NCBI GenBank assembly: GCA_020161935.1
Contig: JAIUNI010000003.1
Coordinates: 372,001-436,000 of the forward strand
DNA length: 64,000 nucleotides
From: Chloroflexota bacterium
GTDB taxonomy: Bacteria; Chloroflexota; Anaerolineae; Aggregatilineales; Phototrophicaceae
Reading direction: 5' to 3'
This document shows, in pieces, positions 1-8,568 of this stretch. The notes beneath the pieces were generated by a model. The model was not told the DNA's origin, ran no database searches, and worked only from the letters and a program-made list of their open reading frames with translations. Each line of letters starts with the position of its first letter. The stretch's first letter is position 1. Position numbers and translations under genes: made by a program.

Positions 1-1
1 T

Positions 2-289
2 AAGCAGATGGTGGAAGGTAATGTGCCGCAGGTGACGATCATGCGGGCGTTCCCCATCCTCACCTGGCAGGACATCCAGAAGCGGTATGCCTATCACTTT
101 GGCAATGGCAGCTTCGCGCCGCACTATGCAGGGGAGAAGAAGTATCCGGCGCATTTCACCTATGCGAAGACGGATGAAGCCAGGGCGGAGAAAGCCGCCC
201 AAAAATCAGTGAGTATCTCTCCTTCTCCAGAGAAGGCTCATTGTTTGGCCCGACCCCATAGCCAAAGTAGTATTCCGGCTCAGGATTGA
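2..289 (+). CDS. 3' end of an unidentified protein (partial, open at the left edge)
   Basis: The frame is open from base 2, so the gene may start outside the window; an in-frame ATG is at 8. The middle of the product (around ILTWQDIQKRYAYHFGNG and EKKYPAHFTYAKTDEARAEK) has a natural residue mix. The last 40 or so codons run antisense to the end of the minus-strand gene ending at 156, and there the composition looks like a shadow. Either the genes truly converge with a 130-nt overlap or one frame is disrupted. I do not recognise a family. Confidence 0.4.
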   Translation, partial: KQMVEGNVPQVTIMRAFPILTWQDIQKRYAYHFGNGSFAPHYAGEKKYPAHFTYAKTDEARAEKAAQKSVSISPSPEKAHCLARPHSQSSIPAQD

Positions 290-1220
290 GCGCTGGCAAA
301 TCGAGCGGATCAGGGAATGCCTGCCCATGATGGTCGGCGACATCATGGGCGAACTGCTGTGCCATGTAGACATCCCCCTTTTGCAAATACATCTCCAGTC
401 CCGGCAGCGGCCACGCCAAACCGGGGTCATCGTCAGCCAGCGGCATGACGGGATAAGAATCTTGATTGAGCGTTCCGTCACGCATTTCCATTGCCCGGAA
501 GTAGCGCAGCTCGTAGGGGACCCTCTCCGGTTCAGGGTTCTCAACGACAGCAAACCAGTGCGCTGTTCCGCCGCCATCGACGTGATAGGCCTGTCCAATG
601 CCCTGGGCATCAAAGGGCTGCATCCCCTCACCAAAGGTGAAGGGCAGGTCATCCGGCAGATTGGTGTTGGGAACGGCATCAAACAGCGGTGTACCGGGAG
701 CGACCTGTCCCCGCACTTCCGCTTCATGCTGCGCGGTATCCAGCAACCGTTCATTGCCACCTTCGACCCAGGCGCGATCCAACTGCCCACAGAGATTTTC
801 CATGTCTTCGGTGCGTCCATCGGCGACCAGCGCCGCCGTGACCTGTTCACCAGTGAGATAGAGCAGATGAACTTTCGCACTGTCCCCCGTCGAGCCATCC
901 GTTGGAAAAACCAGCGCCAGGTACTGCCCGTCGAGATAGGGCATCTGGGCGACGCGCCGGGCATCCTCCCCTAAACCATCCAGCCCATCTTTTTCCAGCA
1001 CAGCTTCGACTTCCTGCTGGTGTTCTTCGGCAGACCCCCACGACGCATACGCGCCTAAGCGCAGGCGCTGTTCGTGTTCCAGCCCATAGCGGTCTGTTGA
1101 GGCGCGGACGAGTTCCACGCCGTACTGTGCTCCGTAGCCGTCGCGCTCCGGTGGGACGACTTCAACGGCATAGACTGAACCATCTTCGGCGGTGTGACGC
1201 ACAGTGTCGGTATCACTCAT
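156..1220 (-). CDS. Acidic protein of unknown function (ICE operon)
   Basis: 354 residues, strongly acidic, with no signal peptide or membrane segment, so probably cytoplasmic. The ATG at 1220 overlaps the stop of the RHH gene by 8 nt, which suggests coupled translation and makes this the last visible gene of the conjugation operon. It contains an NPEPE stretch twice and has the acidic, Gln/Tyr-rich style of the 389-residue protein two genes upstream, so the two may be distant paralogues. The last 20 or so residues overlap a convergent frame and are less certain. I cannot name a family or function. Confidence 0.75.
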   Translation of the reverse strand: MSDTDTVRHTAEDGSVYAVEVVPPERDGYGAQYGVELVRASTDRYGLEHEQRLRLGAYASWGSAEEHQQEVEAVLEKDGLDGLGEDARRVAQMPYLDGQYLALVFPTDGSTGDSAKVHLLYLTGEQVTAALVADGRTEDMENLCGQLDRAWVEGGNERLLDTAQHEAEVRGQVAPGTPLFDAVPNTNLPDDLPFTFGEGMQPFDAQGIGQAYHVDGGGTAHWFAVVENPEPERVPYELRYFRAMEMRDGTLNQDSYPVMPLADDDPGLAWPLPGLEMYLQKGDVYMAQQFAHDVADHHGQAFPDPLDLPALNPEPEYYFGYGVGPNNEPSLEKERYSLIFGRLSPPWLHPSSHR

Positions 1221-1467
1221 GCGCGTCCCTTCGCTCCAGCCGGATCAGGAACTCCGGCGGTTCGCTTTCGCCCGCCGGAACGAAATAGCCGGACTTGCCC
1301 AGCTTCTTCTTCCACGCCAGCACCTGCCGCACCGCGCGACGGAGGCTGCCGGGACGATCCAGCCCGTACAGGTCGCACAGTTCTGCCAGCGCCGCCTGAT
1401 CTTCAGGCGTTAACCGGATGGTGAAACTGCGGGTTTTCACTTCGTTGGTATCGCTTACATCGCTCAC
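1213..1467 (-). CDS. Ribbon-helix-helix (CopG/Arc-like) protein
   Basis: 84 residues. The segment TRSFTIRLTPEDQAALAEL followed by a GLDRPGSLRRAVRQVL helix fits a ribbon-helix-helix DNA-binding fold: a short beta strand, then two helices. A GTG at 1467 is preferred as start. It lies 7 nt after GGAGG and overlaps the stop of the upstream acidic-protein gene as GTGA, a typical translational coupling. An upstream GTG at 1482 has no room for a ribosome site. By analogy with RHH proteins on conjugative elements it may regulate the operon or act as an accessory transfer factor; that role is inference. Confidence 0.75.
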   Translation of the reverse strand: MSDVSDTNEVKTRSFTIRLTPEDQAALAELCDLYGLDRPGSLRRAVRQVLAWKKKLGKSGYFVPAGESEPPEFLIRLERRDAHE

Positions 1468-2633
1468 AGTTCCACCTCCCACGCATCGCGGGTGTAGTCG
1501 GCAATCTCGCGTGCCGCTTCGGGTTCCAGCGCCACCCCGCGTTCGTTCTCCCAGAGTTCACGCTGGTCGGTTGCCAGCGCCATGCCTTCAGCCGCATCAA
1601 AACAGCGGTCAATGCCGCCTTTCTGTGCCACCTGAATCAGGTACTCGGCTGAGGCATACGCCTTGTCCCACTCACCGGGGACACAGGGCGCAAGCTGCGC
1701 CTCCATTTCACCGGTTTCAGGATTACGCCCCAGCGACAGGATGCTGGTGACACAGTTTTCACGGTCTTCTTTGTCGGGCTGAAAGACCCCAATCCAGTAC
1801 GCCGTTCCAGTTTCCGCATCATAGAAAGGCGGCGGGTCTTTGGTCGGATCGAAGTTCTCGGCTTCAATGCCAATCGCGTTCAATGCCTGAAATGCCGAGC
1901 CATCTTCAATCTGCGGCGTGTCCAACTCCGGTTCAACTACGACACCCCCCAACTCAATCGCCGTCTGAAGCAGCGTGTCAACGGCATGGTCAGGGGGTTC
2001 GTCGCGCCCGCCGATGCCCCCATCTTCCAGATCGCGCAGGTGTTCATAGGCGGCGTATTCTTCGGGTGTCGCGCCGCGCCAGGTCTCCGGTTCGGGGTTC
2101 ATGGCAAATGCCTGCTGCTCGGCGAACTCCGGCACCTGATAAGCGGGCAACTCCTGATCGTGTATCTGTTCCTGAAGGTTGTGGTAGAAGGCCGCCGCCA
2201 CATCCACATCTTCAAACGACGCAACGGGCAGGTATGTCCCGCCCAGATCGCCCGTATTGACGTTGGCGTACACATCTATCGCGCCAATCTCGTAGCGTGG
2301 GCCATCGTCGGTGTCGCGCTCCACCCCAATCAAACGCGCATCGTGCCAGCCCCAGCCTTCATCCGCAGGTTCAGGCTGTTCAAAACCCTGTAAGCCGTCC
2401 TGTGATAAGGGCGGGACATCGGGCAGATGCTGGACATCTTCTGGCACGAAGCGCTCATCGTCCGGCAGCCAGGGGTCGTCCACTGGCACGTAGTCATAGT
2501 CCTGTGGTGCGCCGCTAAACAGGTCGTCCGGGAACGGATCATCCGGCATGAAATAACCCTCATCCGGCGGAGGCGGCATCCAGTCGTCATAGTCGATGGG
2601 CGGCGGTTCAGGCATCATATCGATGTCGCTCAT
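1464..2633 (-). CDS. Large acidic protein of unknown function (ICE operon)
   Basis: 389 residues. The first 100 are extremely rich in Asp, Pro and Tyr (repeats such as PPPDEGYFMPDDPFPDD), likely disordered. The rest is acidic and soluble, with no signal peptide or membrane helix. It starts 4 nt after the topoisomerase stop, with GGAG just upstream, and ends in a GTGA overlap with the RHH gene, so it is cotranslated with both. Charge and layout could suit a DNA-mimic or a protein binding basic partners, but nothing in the sequence proves this. It resembles the 354-residue protein downstream in style (NPEPE motif). Confidence 0.75.
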   Translation of the reverse strand: MSDIDMMPEPPPIDYDDWMPPPPDEGYFMPDDPFPDDLFSGAPQDYDYVPVDDPWLPDDERFVPEDVQHLPDVPPLSQDGLQGFEQPEPADEGWGWHDARLIGVERDTDDGPRYEIGAIDVYANVNTGDLGGTYLPVASFEDVDVAAAFYHNLQEQIHDQELPAYQVPEFAEQQAFAMNPEPETWRGATPEEYAAYEHLRDLEDGGIGGRDEPPDHAVDTLLQTAIELGGVVVEPELDTPQIEDGSAFQALNAIGIEAENFDPTKDPPPFYDAETGTAYWIGVFQPDKEDRENCVTSILSLGRNPETGEMEAQLAPCVPGEWDKAYASAEYLIQVAQKGGIDRCFDAAEGMALATDQRELWENERGVALEPEAAREIADYTRDAWEVEL

Positions 2634-2637
2634 GCGC

Positions 2638-4383
2638 TTACTCCTCCGCCGGACGCAGCATCAGCGGTTTGGGTGTATGCCGTATCTTGACCTGCGCGAG
2701 GGCGTATTCCGTCGCTCTGCTCAACTGCGGATTAAACCCGTCCCAGAATGCCCGCAGCACCTCCAACCGGGTTGTGTTCCCTGTGGCGATTCGGTCAAGC
2801 TGGTCTTCCAGCCGGGCGGTGTAGTCATACGCCAGCACATCGGCGAAGTGCGCCGTCAGGAAGTCGCACAGTACGATGCCATTCTCCGTCGGCACGAGCC
2901 GCTTCTGACTGAGCTTCACGTAGCCTTTGTCCTTCACCGTTTTGACCATACTGGCGTAGGTGGAAGGGCGACCTATCCCACGCTGTTCCAGCGCCTGCAC
3001 CAGCGCCGCTTCGGTGTAGCGGGCGGGGGAGCGCGTCTGATGGTCTTCCACAAGCGGCGCGACCAGTTGAAGAAGCTGGTTATCTTTGAGCGGTGGTAAG
3101 GTTCCGGTCACTTCGTTCCCGTCTTCATCCTCATCGGCAGGTTCTTCGTAGACCTTGAGGAAACCATCGAACAACAGCGAACGCCCCTGCGCCCGAAATT
3201 CCATTGGGAAGGGCTGACCCTGCGCTTTGCCCGTATAGATGACCGCGCCGGTAACGGTGTAGAGCGCGGGTGACATCTGCGAGGCGACGAAACGCTTCCA
3301 GATCAGGGTGTACAGCGCCGCACCATCGCCGTCCACGTCTTGCGGCAGGCGGTTGACATCCGTCGGGCGGATGGCTTCATGCGCTTCCTGTGCATTCGCC
3401 GTTTTAACGGTGTAGGTGGGTGGCTCTGGCGGCAGATAGTCTGCGCCATGCTCACGCGCGATGTAGTCGCGTGCGGCGGTCTGGGCCTCCGGTGCGATGG
3501 ACACGCCGTCCGTTCGCATGTAGGTGATCCAGCCTTGCTCGTAGAGCGTCTGCGCCAGCGCCATCGTTTTATCCGGTGACAGTCCCAGACCCTTCGAGGC
3601 TGCCTGTTGCAGCGAGGACGTGGTGAAGGGCGGCAGCGGCTGACGGGCTTTCACACTGCGTCCCGCTTTCCCCACCCACACCTGTGCCGTTTGCAGCAGT
3701 GCCACCAGTTTGTCCAGCGGTTCGCGGGTCTTGAATGCGCTGTCCGTGCCTTTGACGCGGTGCAGTTTCGCCGTAAACTCAGCACCTTCGGCAGCCAGCT
3801 TGAGTGCCAGCGTCCAGAAGGTTTCTGGCGTAAAGCCCTCAATCTCGCGTTCGCGCTCGACAACGGTCCGCAGGCAGACACTCTGCACCCGTCCGGCAGA
3901 GAACTTACCGTCCAGCGCCTTTGCCGCCAGCGGCGAGGCGAGGTAGCCTACCAGACGATCCACAATGCGCCGCGCCTGCTGCGCTTCGACCAGATTGATG
4001 TCCAGCGTGCGGGGATGGGCAACGGCTTCCCGCACCGCATCTTTGGTGATGGCGTGAAACAGCGCCCGGTAGACGGGCTTGTCTTTCGGCACATTTGCCA
4101 GTTTCAAGAGATGCCAGGCGATGGCTTCGCCTTCACGGTCCGGGTCGGTAGCGACATAAACCGCTTCAGCATCCTTAATCGCCTTCAGCAGCTTCTTGAC
4201 CACATTGCCTTTACCCGGCAGCACTGCATAGGTCGGGCGGAAGTCAGCGGCGACCTCCACCCCCAGTTCAGCTTCGGGCAGGTCGCGGACGTGTCCCAGA
4301 CACGCCTCCACGCGCCAGCCCTGTCCCAGAAATCCGGCGATCTTTTTGGACTTCGCCGGGGATTCGACAATCACCAGTTTCAT
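2638..4383 (-). CDS. topA: DNA topoisomerase I (type IA), compact form on the ICE
   Basis: 581 residues. An N-terminal TOPRIM domain begins VIVESPAKSKKI and carries the metal-binding DPDREGEAIAWH at 80-91. The active-site tyrosine is Y288 in GWITYMRTDG. The NAQEAHEAIRPTD and RGIGRPSTYASMVKT motifs of the family follow. It relaxes negatively supercoiled DNA by single-strand passage. Chromosomal TopA proteins are usually 700-900 residues with C-terminal zinc-ribbon repeats; this one stops right after the catalytic core and has no CxxC pairs at its end, as in many plasmid and ICE topoisomerases. GGAGG precedes the ATG. Between the VirB4 and acidic-protein genes, it likely serves transfer or replication of the element. 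Confidence 0.95.
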   Translation of the reverse strand: MKLVIVESPAKSKKIAGFLGQGWRVEACLGHVRDLPEAELGVEVAADFRPTYAVLPGKGNVVKKLLKAIKDAEAVYVATDPDREGEAIAWHLLKLANVPKDKPVYRALFHAITKDAVREAVAHPRTLDINLVEAQQARRIVDRLVGYLASPLAAKALDGKFSAGRVQSVCLRTVVEREREIEGFTPETFWTLALKLAAEGAEFTAKLHRVKGTDSAFKTREPLDKLVALLQTAQVWVGKAGRSVKARQPLPPFTTSSLQQAASKGLGLSPDKTMALAQTLYEQGWITYMRTDGVSIAPEAQTAARDYIAREHGADYLPPEPPTYTVKTANAQEAHEAIRPTDVNRLPQDVDGDGAALYTLIWKRFVASQMSPALYTVTGAVIYTGKAQGQPFPMEFRAQGRSLLFDGFLKVYEEPADEDEDGNEVTGTLPPLKDNQLLQLVAPLVEDHQTRSPARYTEAALVQALEQRGIGRPSTYASMVKTVKDKGYVKLSQKRLVPTENGIVLCDFLTAHFADVLAYDYTARLEDQLDRIATGNTTRLEVLRAFWDGFNPQLSRATEYALAQVKIRHTPKPLMLRPAEE

Positions 4384-4386
4384 GCG

Positions 4387-4593
4387 TTATTTGCCTCCTT
4401 GATCCAGCGCCGGATGGCGGCGCTGCTGCTCAGGTTTTGTGCCAGTGTTCGCAATATCTGGCGGGCGCTGTGCCGTGAGATGGGCATCCAACTCGCGTTC
4501 ACGTAGGACCAGCCAGACCGGCCATTCGCGGAAGGCGTGGTAAGCCTCTTCTTCGAGCGCCTGAAACGGGCTTGCAGCCGTTTTTTTCGACAT
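4387..4593 (-). CDS. Small hypothetical protein between virB4 and topA
   Basis: 68 residues, start MSKKTAASPFQALEEEAYHAF. GGAGGATGAACC immediately precedes the ATG at 4593, a strong ribosome site that selects this frame over an overlapping one. The stop lies 4 nt before the topA start. Charged and soluble with a Trp-rich centre (EWPVWLVLRERELDAHL) and a Gln/Arg/Pro tail. No family recognised; position implies an accessory of the conjugation operon. Confidence 0.65.
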   Translation of the reverse strand: MSKKTAASPFQALEEEAYHAFREWPVWLVLRERELDAHLTAQRPPDIANTGTKPEQQRRHPALDQGGK

Positions 4594-4618
4594 GGTTCAT
4601 CCTCCATGCTTCTATTCC

Positions 4619-6733
4619 TTAAGTGGTCTGGAAGCGGGCAATCTCCCCCGCCGCCGGGCGGTTGTACAGATACCAGAGACCTTCGTCCTGAATGTCGAGG
4701 ACGTAGTGGAAGCGCGGCAGCGCAGCGATGATGTCGCGGTGCTGCTGATTGAGGTGCTGGAAAGCCGCATCTTCATGGAACACATTCATGCCCTGCCGCT
4801 GCGAGAAGACCACCCGGATCGGGCAGTTCTCGAACACCAGCCGCGCTTTACCCTGCAAAAAGATCGACATCTGTTGATCCACTGCGACCAATTTTTTGCG
4901 CCGGGTACGGAAGGTTTTGGCGGCTTCAATGAGGAAGTCCAGCAGCGACGGATGGCGCATCAGCCGGTAAACCTCATCCACCGCGATGATGCGCGGTTGC
5001 TCGTCAATCAGGCTGTCTCGGCGAATGGCGGACAGCACCTGGGTGTATGCCAGCGCCTGTAAGATCGGGTCGCTTTCCAGTTCGTGGAAGCTGAAGACGC
5101 GCGGCTCAATCCGTTCCCTGCCGCCGCGTGACAGGTCTACATTGGTCGCGCCGTTGAGGAACTCCGCCCACGGTCCCGACCCGGTGCAGAGTCCGGCGAT
5201 CTCATCCGCCAGATTTTTGGCGATGGGTTTGGTCGCTTCCTTGTCACCTAATCCTGACAGGACATCGCAGACCACATCGCAGGTCGGCGCAAGTTCAGGG
5301 CTGACTTTGTTCAGGTCTGGGAAACCGCGATACAGGATTTCGAGCGCCTCGCCCAGCAGCCCGCGTTCGAGATTTTCGCGCTGTGCGCCCGACAGGGTGC
5401 GTCCCAGCACGGTTTCGTAGATGCGGGTGACATGCGACACCTGCTCAATCAGGGTCGGGAACATCACATCCTGCGGATTGAGCTTCGTCGCCTTCGCGCT
5501 CATGACGTACCAGGGCAAACCAAAGGCATCGGCGATGTGTTTGCCATGTCCCATCGGTTCGAGCATGTCAAACGGGATGCCGTTCTCGGCGTATTCACGG
5601 GTCAGGTAGCAGTTCAGCCCGAAGGTTTTGCCGAACCCCGATACCCCCACCCAGATTTCGTGGGTGGCACGTTTGTCGCGCCACGAGTTATGGAAGACGG
5701 GGTAGGCTGCGCCCACCGCTTCGCCGCGCAGGATGCCATCCGTCGCCGACAGCTTGCGATAGCCGAGCGGGGAAAGCATCACGGCAAGTTCCCGCGAGGT
5801 GACGGGCCAGGTGGTGGTGGGGACGTTGATGTCTTTGGTGCGTTTCGCCGTAAAGAACCCGACGGAACGCGCCAGTAGTTCGCCCACTTCCTGCCGCAGG
5901 GAGAACCATGCCCGTGTCTCGTTGATGACGGTTTGCACCCGTTCTTTGAGGGTGTTCAGGTCATCGGCGGCAATGGCAATGGTGAGCTGTACCATATGAA
6001 GGGCATCACCGTTGTTGATCTCCTGAAGCGCTTTACGACAGTCGGCGATGCGCTGCACCGAGCGGCTGTCTTCGCCCGTCGCGCCCGCCAGATGCACCTG
6101 ATAAGCCTGGATGATGCCTTCCAGCGCATCAATCGCGGTGTTGCGGTCATAGGTCTTCGAGATGTCTACCGACAGCGCCAGTGGAAAGTTGAGCCGCAGC
6201 AGCGGCGGCAGGGGACGGAAGAAGTTCCACGTCGCCGGGGCGAATTCGTAGCTGGTCAAAATCGACCAGTAGGGACGACCACCGGGACGACCTGCCGGAG
6301 CGAGATGCCAGAACGGAGTCTCGCGGATTTCGTAGCGTCCCTCGAACAGCGACGGCCATGCACCTTCAGCGACTGGACTTTCAAACGCCGAAGCCATCCC
6401 GCCTGCCAGCGCACGCGGATTCTGATCGCTCCATACTGCCATCCCGCACAAGGCCCTTTGATATTCCGCGCTGTCATTCAGGCTCTCAAAGTGACGGCGG
6501 TATTCCATCAGCAGGGCGCGCCGTTGCGCGTCATCCACTTCCTGTGCCTTGCGGCTCAGGCTGCTGATTTTGTCGTTGAGCGTGGCAGGCATTTGCCAGC
6601 ACACGAAGCGTGCCGGTTCGCGCAGGGTTCGCAGCCAGGTCGAGAAACGCGCCTGAAGCGACTGCACCCCTTCTTCGGTAGCGTGCAGCATGATGTCGAA
6701 GGGTTCGATGAGGAATGTGCGAACGGTACTCAT
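4619..6733 (-). CDS. virB4: VirB4-like conjugation ATPase
   Basis: 704 residues. The C-terminal half is a RecA-like motor: Walker A at about 361-370 (WVGVSGFGKT) and Walker B at about 581-588 (RIIAVDEVYRL), followed by the Arg/Gln-rich FRTRRKKLVAVDQQM segment usual in VirB4/TraC proteins. The N-terminal half, without strong motifs, would be the domain that docks to the inner-membrane channel. VirB4 powers pilus assembly and substrate passage in type IV secretion. The start codon overlaps the upstream PrgI-like stop as TAATG. It is the most conserved sign that this region encodes a conjugation machine. Confidence 0.93.
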   Translation of the reverse strand: MSTVRTFLIEPFDIMLHATEEGVQSLQARFSTWLRTLREPARFVCWQMPATLNDKISSLSRKAQEVDDAQRRALLMEYRRHFESLNDSAEYQRALCGMAVWSDQNPRALAGGMASAFESPVAEGAWPSLFEGRYEIRETPFWHLAPAGRPGGRPYWSILTSYEFAPATWNFFRPLPPLLRLNFPLALSVDISKTYDRNTAIDALEGIIQAYQVHLAGATGEDSRSVQRIADCRKALQEINNGDALHMVQLTIAIAADDLNTLKERVQTVINETRAWFSLRQEVGELLARSVGFFTAKRTKDINVPTTTWPVTSRELAVMLSPLGYRKLSATDGILRGEAVGAAYPVFHNSWRDKRATHEIWVGVSGFGKTFGLNCYLTREYAENGIPFDMLEPMGHGKHIADAFGLPWYVMSAKATKLNPQDVMFPTLIEQVSHVTRIYETVLGRTLSGAQRENLERGLLGEALEILYRGFPDLNKVSPELAPTCDVVCDVLSGLGDKEATKPIAKNLADEIAGLCTGSGPWAEFLNGATNVDLSRGGRERIEPRVFSFHELESDPILQALAYTQVLSAIRRDSLIDEQPRIIAVDEVYRLMRHPSLLDFLIEAAKTFRTRRKKLVAVDQQMSIFLQGKARLVFENCPIRVVFSQRQGMNVFHEDAAFQHLNQQHRDIIAALPRFHYVLDIQDEGLWYLYNRPAAGEIARFQTT

Positions 6734-7206
6734 TAGTGGATCACCTCCGTCATCGGTGCATCTACAAACACCAGCCCATCATCCCGATCCGCTTCGGCAG
6801 CGCGGGCAAACGTGACCCACTCGCGCATGTCGATGTCGTAATTCGGCTGCGCGGGTGCGAACACCACCGCCGCGTCCAGTTTCACCAGTTCCACCGGCAG
6901 TTCCAGCGACTTCGCCAGGCTGCTAAACAGCCCCTGCGTGTCACGGGCGGCGGCCAGCAGCAGGGAGCCACGCACGCGGTACAGCAGGCGCTGCCACAGC
7001 GGAAGCCCGCCGCGTGTCCCAGTCATCACCAGCACAAAAATGGCAAGTACCACGCCCGCCGGGATTGCCCACGCTGGCATAACGATGTTGCAAAGGGTGT
7101 AGGTTAAGCCACCGCCCACACCACCCAGCAGCAGACGTTTGAAGGGGATGCCGAAGAAGCCCTTCTCATCCCGCAACAGCACATGCGATTTGAAATCAGC
7201 AGCCAT
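6733..7206 (-). CDS. PrgI-like inner-membrane conjugation protein
   Basis: 157 residues from the ATG at 7206, chosen because AAAGGAAG lies just upstream; a longer frame to 7242 has no ribosome site. Two closely spaced hydrophobic helices at about 21-60 are followed by a soluble domain, and the gene sits directly before virB4. This arrangement is that of PrgI proteins in Gram-positive-type conjugation systems, which are VirB3-like. The soluble part (residues 65-157) is larger than in minimal VirB3. Family assignment rests on topology and gene order rather than a clear motif. Confidence 0.65.
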   Translation of the reverse strand: MAADFKSHVLLRDEKGFFGIPFKRLLLGGVGGGLTYTLCNIVMPAWAIPAGVVLAIFVLVMTGTRGGLPLWQRLLYRVRGSLLLAAARDTQGLFSSLAKSLELPVELVKLDAAVVFAPAQPNYDIDMREWVTFARAAEADRDDGLVFVDAPMTEVIH

Positions 7207-7274
7207 AGTCTTCCTTTCGTACAGAAAAGGCGCGAAGCGCATTCCGCGCCTCGCGCTGCGTGTGGGATGGAGGA

Positions 7275-7520
7275 TTAGGGAGCGCCGAAGGTGATGAGGG
7301 TGGTGACGCTGGAGGCGAAGATGACGAAGAGCAAACCGACGACCACCTGGTTGGCGGCTTTAGGATTGTCCTTCTTCCAGTCCCCGATGATGGGCCAGCT
7401 TGACCCCATATACATCAACCCCAGCCCCAGAAACCCGATGACGGCTGCGATGGGCGCGATGATCTGCGCCGCACCCTGGATGTCGGTGAACAACTGTTGG
7501 ACAAAATCGGAAAGGTTCAA
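7275..7520 (-). CDS. Small two-helix membrane protein, pilin (VirB2/TrbC)-like
   Basis: 81 residues with two hydrophobic helices (about 18-40 and 57-79) joined by a short basic, Trp-containing loop (SSWPIIGDWKKDNPKAA). That is the layout of VirB2/TrbC-family pilins and of the small subunits preceding PrgI in Gram-positive ICEs. The start is a TTG at 7520 with GAGGAG about 10 nt upstream. There is no long signal peptide, so processing, if any, differs from classical VirB2. Confidence 0.6.
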   Translation of the reverse strand: MNLSDFVQQLFTDIQGAAQIIAPIAAVIGFLGLGLMYMGSSWPIIGDWKKDNPKAANQVVVGLLFVIFASSVTTLITFGAP

Positions 7521-7666
7521 GCGCGAAGCTCCTCACTCAGCTACAGATAAACAGAAAAGGCAGCCGATGCGAGGAGTGCGTGCGCCATGACGAATGAGGG
7601 GGTCGCCTACGCCACTACCTGCGGGTTGAGGTCATCTGGCACGAAGTCTTCGCCCGCACCGGCTGA

Positions 7667-7754
7667 ACTCAGCGTATCAAAGTGCGGGAGTGAAACCTGA
7701 CGAGGATTACAGTTTTGAATTAGCAGTTTTGATAAGGAGACTGGAAAATTTCAG
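7667..7754 (-). promoter_or_regulatory. 88-bp duplicated leader element, copy B
   Basis: On the minus strand the element runs from CTGAAATTTTCCAG to TGATACGCTGAGT and aligns without gaps to 14927-15014. Shared blocks include TCAAAACTGTAATCCT, CAGGTT and TTTGATACGCTGAGT. It lies 147 nt before the pilin-like start. TGATACGCT reads as an extended -10 (TGnTACGCT), 17 nt after CAGGTT. The remaining gap between 7,521 and 7,805 holds no supported gene, although a short open frame runs through the element in both copies. Confidence 0.6.
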
Positions 7755-7805
7755 TGAGCAGCACATCGAGGGGGGTCGCCAGGGTTATGTACTACAACCC
7801 TGGAT

Positions 7806-8438
7806 TTACAGTGATCTTTTGGGTTTGATAGCTGCTTTCAGATAGTCGGACAACTGATTCACAGGCACAAAGGAAGATTGACCCGGAAGAAAAACACCAT
7901 CATCTCGAAAACAGTAGTAGATCTGCTGCCATCGTTCATATGAATCTTCCCACGCCTGTACTCTGGCATCATACGAATTTCGTTGTCCAGAAGTCAAGCG
8001 TAGCTGTCGCCAGCCTGCCCGAATGGACGAAAACAGGATTAAGCCAATTATCCCAGAGCCAGCAACGAGAATTCCAATAAACAGTGAATTGTTCTGGGCA
8101 TATGTTGCTGCGAGAAATGGAAAAGAACAAAAGAAGAGACCCATCAACATCACGCAAACTACGAGACCCGCACCCAGTCGGCTTATGAATAAGGCAGCGA
8201 TGCAACCATAACTTCTGGTTGGCAGTGGTTTTTCGGGTGCTGCTAATTTTCTTGCCAGATTGGAACGGGCGACAGAACTATAGGTGAGAGGAAGGACATC
8301 CATTCCATAATCAGTGTCAATGTCAATGCCGCCGTGTTCTTCGATAACCTTTGTGCCGCGAGCGACAATAGTAGTCACCTTTTGTATGCTGTCTGAACGC
8401 TGGCATTTAGGACAGACAATCCGTTCATTGCTCACCAT
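7806..8438 (-). CDS. Zinc-ribbon membrane protein of unknown function
   Basis: 210 residues. The N terminus has a CPKC pair (CPKCQRSDSIQKVTT), though a second CxxC pair is missing. Two membrane helices at about 82-105 and 118-138 follow, then a charged, Trp-rich cytoplasmic tail. The gene is visibly richer in A/T than the surrounding conjugation genes and interrupts their order, with its own flanking noncoding DNA on both sides. It looks like a later addition (cargo). Function unknown. Confidence 0.65.
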   Translation of the reverse strand: MVSNERIVCPKCQRSDSIQKVTTIVARGTKVIEEHGGIDIDTDYGMDVLPLTYSSVARSNLARKLAAPEKPLPTRSYGCIAALFISRLGAGLVVCVMLMGLFFCSFPFLAATYAQNNSLFIGILVAGSGIIGLILFSSIRAGWRQLRLTSGQRNSYDARVQAWEDSYERWQQIYYCFRDDGVFLPGQSSFVPVNQLSDYLKAAIKPKRSL

Positions 8439-8568
8439 ACCAAGACCTGATCACTTTTCGTGTTTTATATCATTTTAAGGATGTATCAATGGGATGCAAC
8501 CTGATTGGATACAAATTAGGAAAGGGATATCACTATTTTGATCCCAAATTGGAATGGGTCATAGCTTG

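Noticed and set aside
163..210. GGGCGG-AGAAAG-CCGCCC hairpin as terminator
   Set aside because: Followed by A-run on the plus strand and preceded by T-run on the minus strand, the wrong side for termination.
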